From Cordylochernes scorpioides (lineage: Eukaryota; Arthropoda; Arachnida; Pseudoscorpiones; Chernetidae): a DNA stretch of 64,000 nucleotides. Shown here in pieces: positions 63,144 through 64,000 of this stretch. The DNA is taken from NCBI GenBank assembly GCA_030710605.1, contig CP092874.1, forward strand, positions 40,496,164-40,560,163. Direction: 5' to 3'. The position numbers and the translations under genes are program-made. The notes below the pieces were generated by a model. That model was not told the DNA's origin. It was given only the letters and a program-made list of their open reading frames with translations, and searched no databases. Position 1 is the first letter of the stretch, and every line of letters begins with the position of its first letter.

Positions 63144-63515
63144 CTTTAACCCAGCGAGGACCCAGGACAGGATGGCCGAGGTAGGGGCACGGCAGTACGA
63201 GGGTCTCTCCCGCCAGCACCGAGACGTTCCGCGGCAATAACGCTCTGACACGAGGGGGTCCCGGGATATCCAGCCGTGCCTGGTGGGAGACACGGCCCGC
63301 TGGGTTCTCGGCCTGGCAGCGGTAGAGCCCGGCATCCCGCGGCCGTACCTGCCCCAGCTGGAGCACCGGCCCCACGGTGCCCGCCAGCGGCTCGCCGTCA
63401 CGCCACCAGGCTACGGTGGGTGTCGGGGAGCCTGCTGCCTCGCATGCTAGCGTCACGCGGGAGCCGGGCTCGGCGACTTGCCGAGGAAACGTCCGTATCA
63501 ATCTCGGTGCCACAT
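63144..63515 (-). CDS. Dscam-like gene, Ig5 and first half of Ig6
   Basis: 372 nt, acceptor CTGCTGTCTAG, donor AAAG|GTCAGT, phase 1 to 1. Ig5: VAPRLIRTFPRQVAEPGSRV, cysteines in TLACEAAG and GLYRCQAEN, core Trp in AWWRDGEP. Then PGPPRVRALLPRNVSVLAGE, TLVLPCPYLGHPVLGPRW, the first half of Ig6 (VAGETLxLxCPxxGxP is a Dscam Ig6 hallmark). NVS is a possible glycosylation site. This is the first exon in the window; the signal peptide and Ig1-4 must lie to the right. In this family the Ig part mediates homophilic recognition between neurites, and immune functions in some arthropods. Confidence 0.93.
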
Positions 63516-64000
63516 CTAGACAGCAGTTTACAGGTCAAGATGAAATCTCAAAATGGTACCTATTGATACTTGGCTAACCTTAACACCTCTTCTATGAGCG
63601 ACCAGCCTTCATCGACCAGCGATCCACCCAGACCTAGAAGGTCAATATGTTGGTAGCCCTTCCTTCTAGCTAAGCGAAACCTACAGCCCCTTGGGAGATA
63701 GGAGGGCGAAATTTTAATTCGTCACCTTGCAATCATGCCAGGGGGAGAACTTGGGCAGGCAATCACCCCCCCCCCCCCCCCCCCACCCCCCAACTCAGTG
63801 TTGGATATAGACAGGTTTTCTTATCACCTTTCATGACCAACACACAAGGCCGCGCACTCTCCTGTACGTGTCCAGTGCCCTTTATCCCTACTTCGATGGA
63901 AGAAAATTCCACCCTTCAGCGTTCCGAAACTCGCAAATACTTCCCTACAACTCCCTACTATATGCAGTTGTCTACTATCTACTAGGGTTAAGTCACCTAC
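63516..64000. other. intron, with a poly-C tract
   Basis: No exon found. C-run at 63766-63784 (19 bases), then CACCCCCC. The preceding Dscam exon is outside the window. Confidence 0.6.

Overview
This is AT-rich arthropod nuclear DNA. There are no operons, ribosome binding sites or bacterial genes. One large multi-exon gene runs along the minus strand, and almost everything else is transposable elements and their debris. Short, GC-rich exons separated by AT-rich introns of up to about 12 kb, together with 17.6/gypsy-type LTR elements, mariners, Helitrons, Penelope-like elements and tRNA-derived SINEs, suggest an arthropod. I lean towards a chelicerate, because shortened or rearranged Dscam genes are known there, but the sequence alone does not settle it.

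The host gene is a Dscam-family (Down syndrome cell adhesion molecule) receptor, transcribed right to left. I could place 16 to 17 exons with consistent GT/AG sites and reading phases, from 63.5 kb down to 15.9 kb. They encode Ig5 plus the first half of Ig6, the second half of Ig6, Ig7 in a single exon, Ig8 and Ig9 in two exons each, FN1 in two, FN2, an FN5-like domain, FN6, a transmembrane segment and tyrosine-containing cytoplasmic exons. The amino terminus (signal peptide, Ig1 to Ig4) lies beyond the right edge. A possible last exon, with a stop codon and poly(A) signal, is near 5.2 kb. The striking point is that FN2 is followed directly by the FN5-like domain. The canonical FN3, FN4 and Ig10 are absent, yet the splice phase is kept.

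Layout from the left. 0-1.3 kb: minus-strand gag-protease ORF of an LTR element. 1.3-3.3 kb: decayed gypsy pol. 3.5-4.8 kb: 29-bp minisatellite split by a mariner. 5.1-6.2 kb: candidate Dscam 3' end, a promoter-like GC-rich patch and an unexplained block. 6.2-13 kb: a mariner split by a nearly intact gypsy element with 257-bp LTRs. 13.1-13.8 kb: an internally deleted LTR element. 15.9-18.3 kb: Dscam cytoplasmic and TM exons. 18.6-19.9 kb: an apparently intact DD37D mariner. 22-26.8 kb: FN exons among foldback elements and MITEs. 27.2-30 kb: an LTR element with a novel gag-like ORF. 30-43.7 kb: the long FN1 intron (hAT MITE, Helitrons, LINE, 73-bp minisatellite, Penelope-like RT). 43.7-63.5 kb: Ig exons among SINEs, MITEs, Helitrons (one nested inside another and carrying a tRNA-Gly), LINE pieces and tandem repeats.

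Three complete LTR insertions share the same 4-bp target duplication, ATAT. Several Helitrons carry tRNA-like genes. Coordinates of exons, LTRs, TIRs and target duplications were read directly. Boundaries of foldback elements, MITEs and LINE remnants are approximate.
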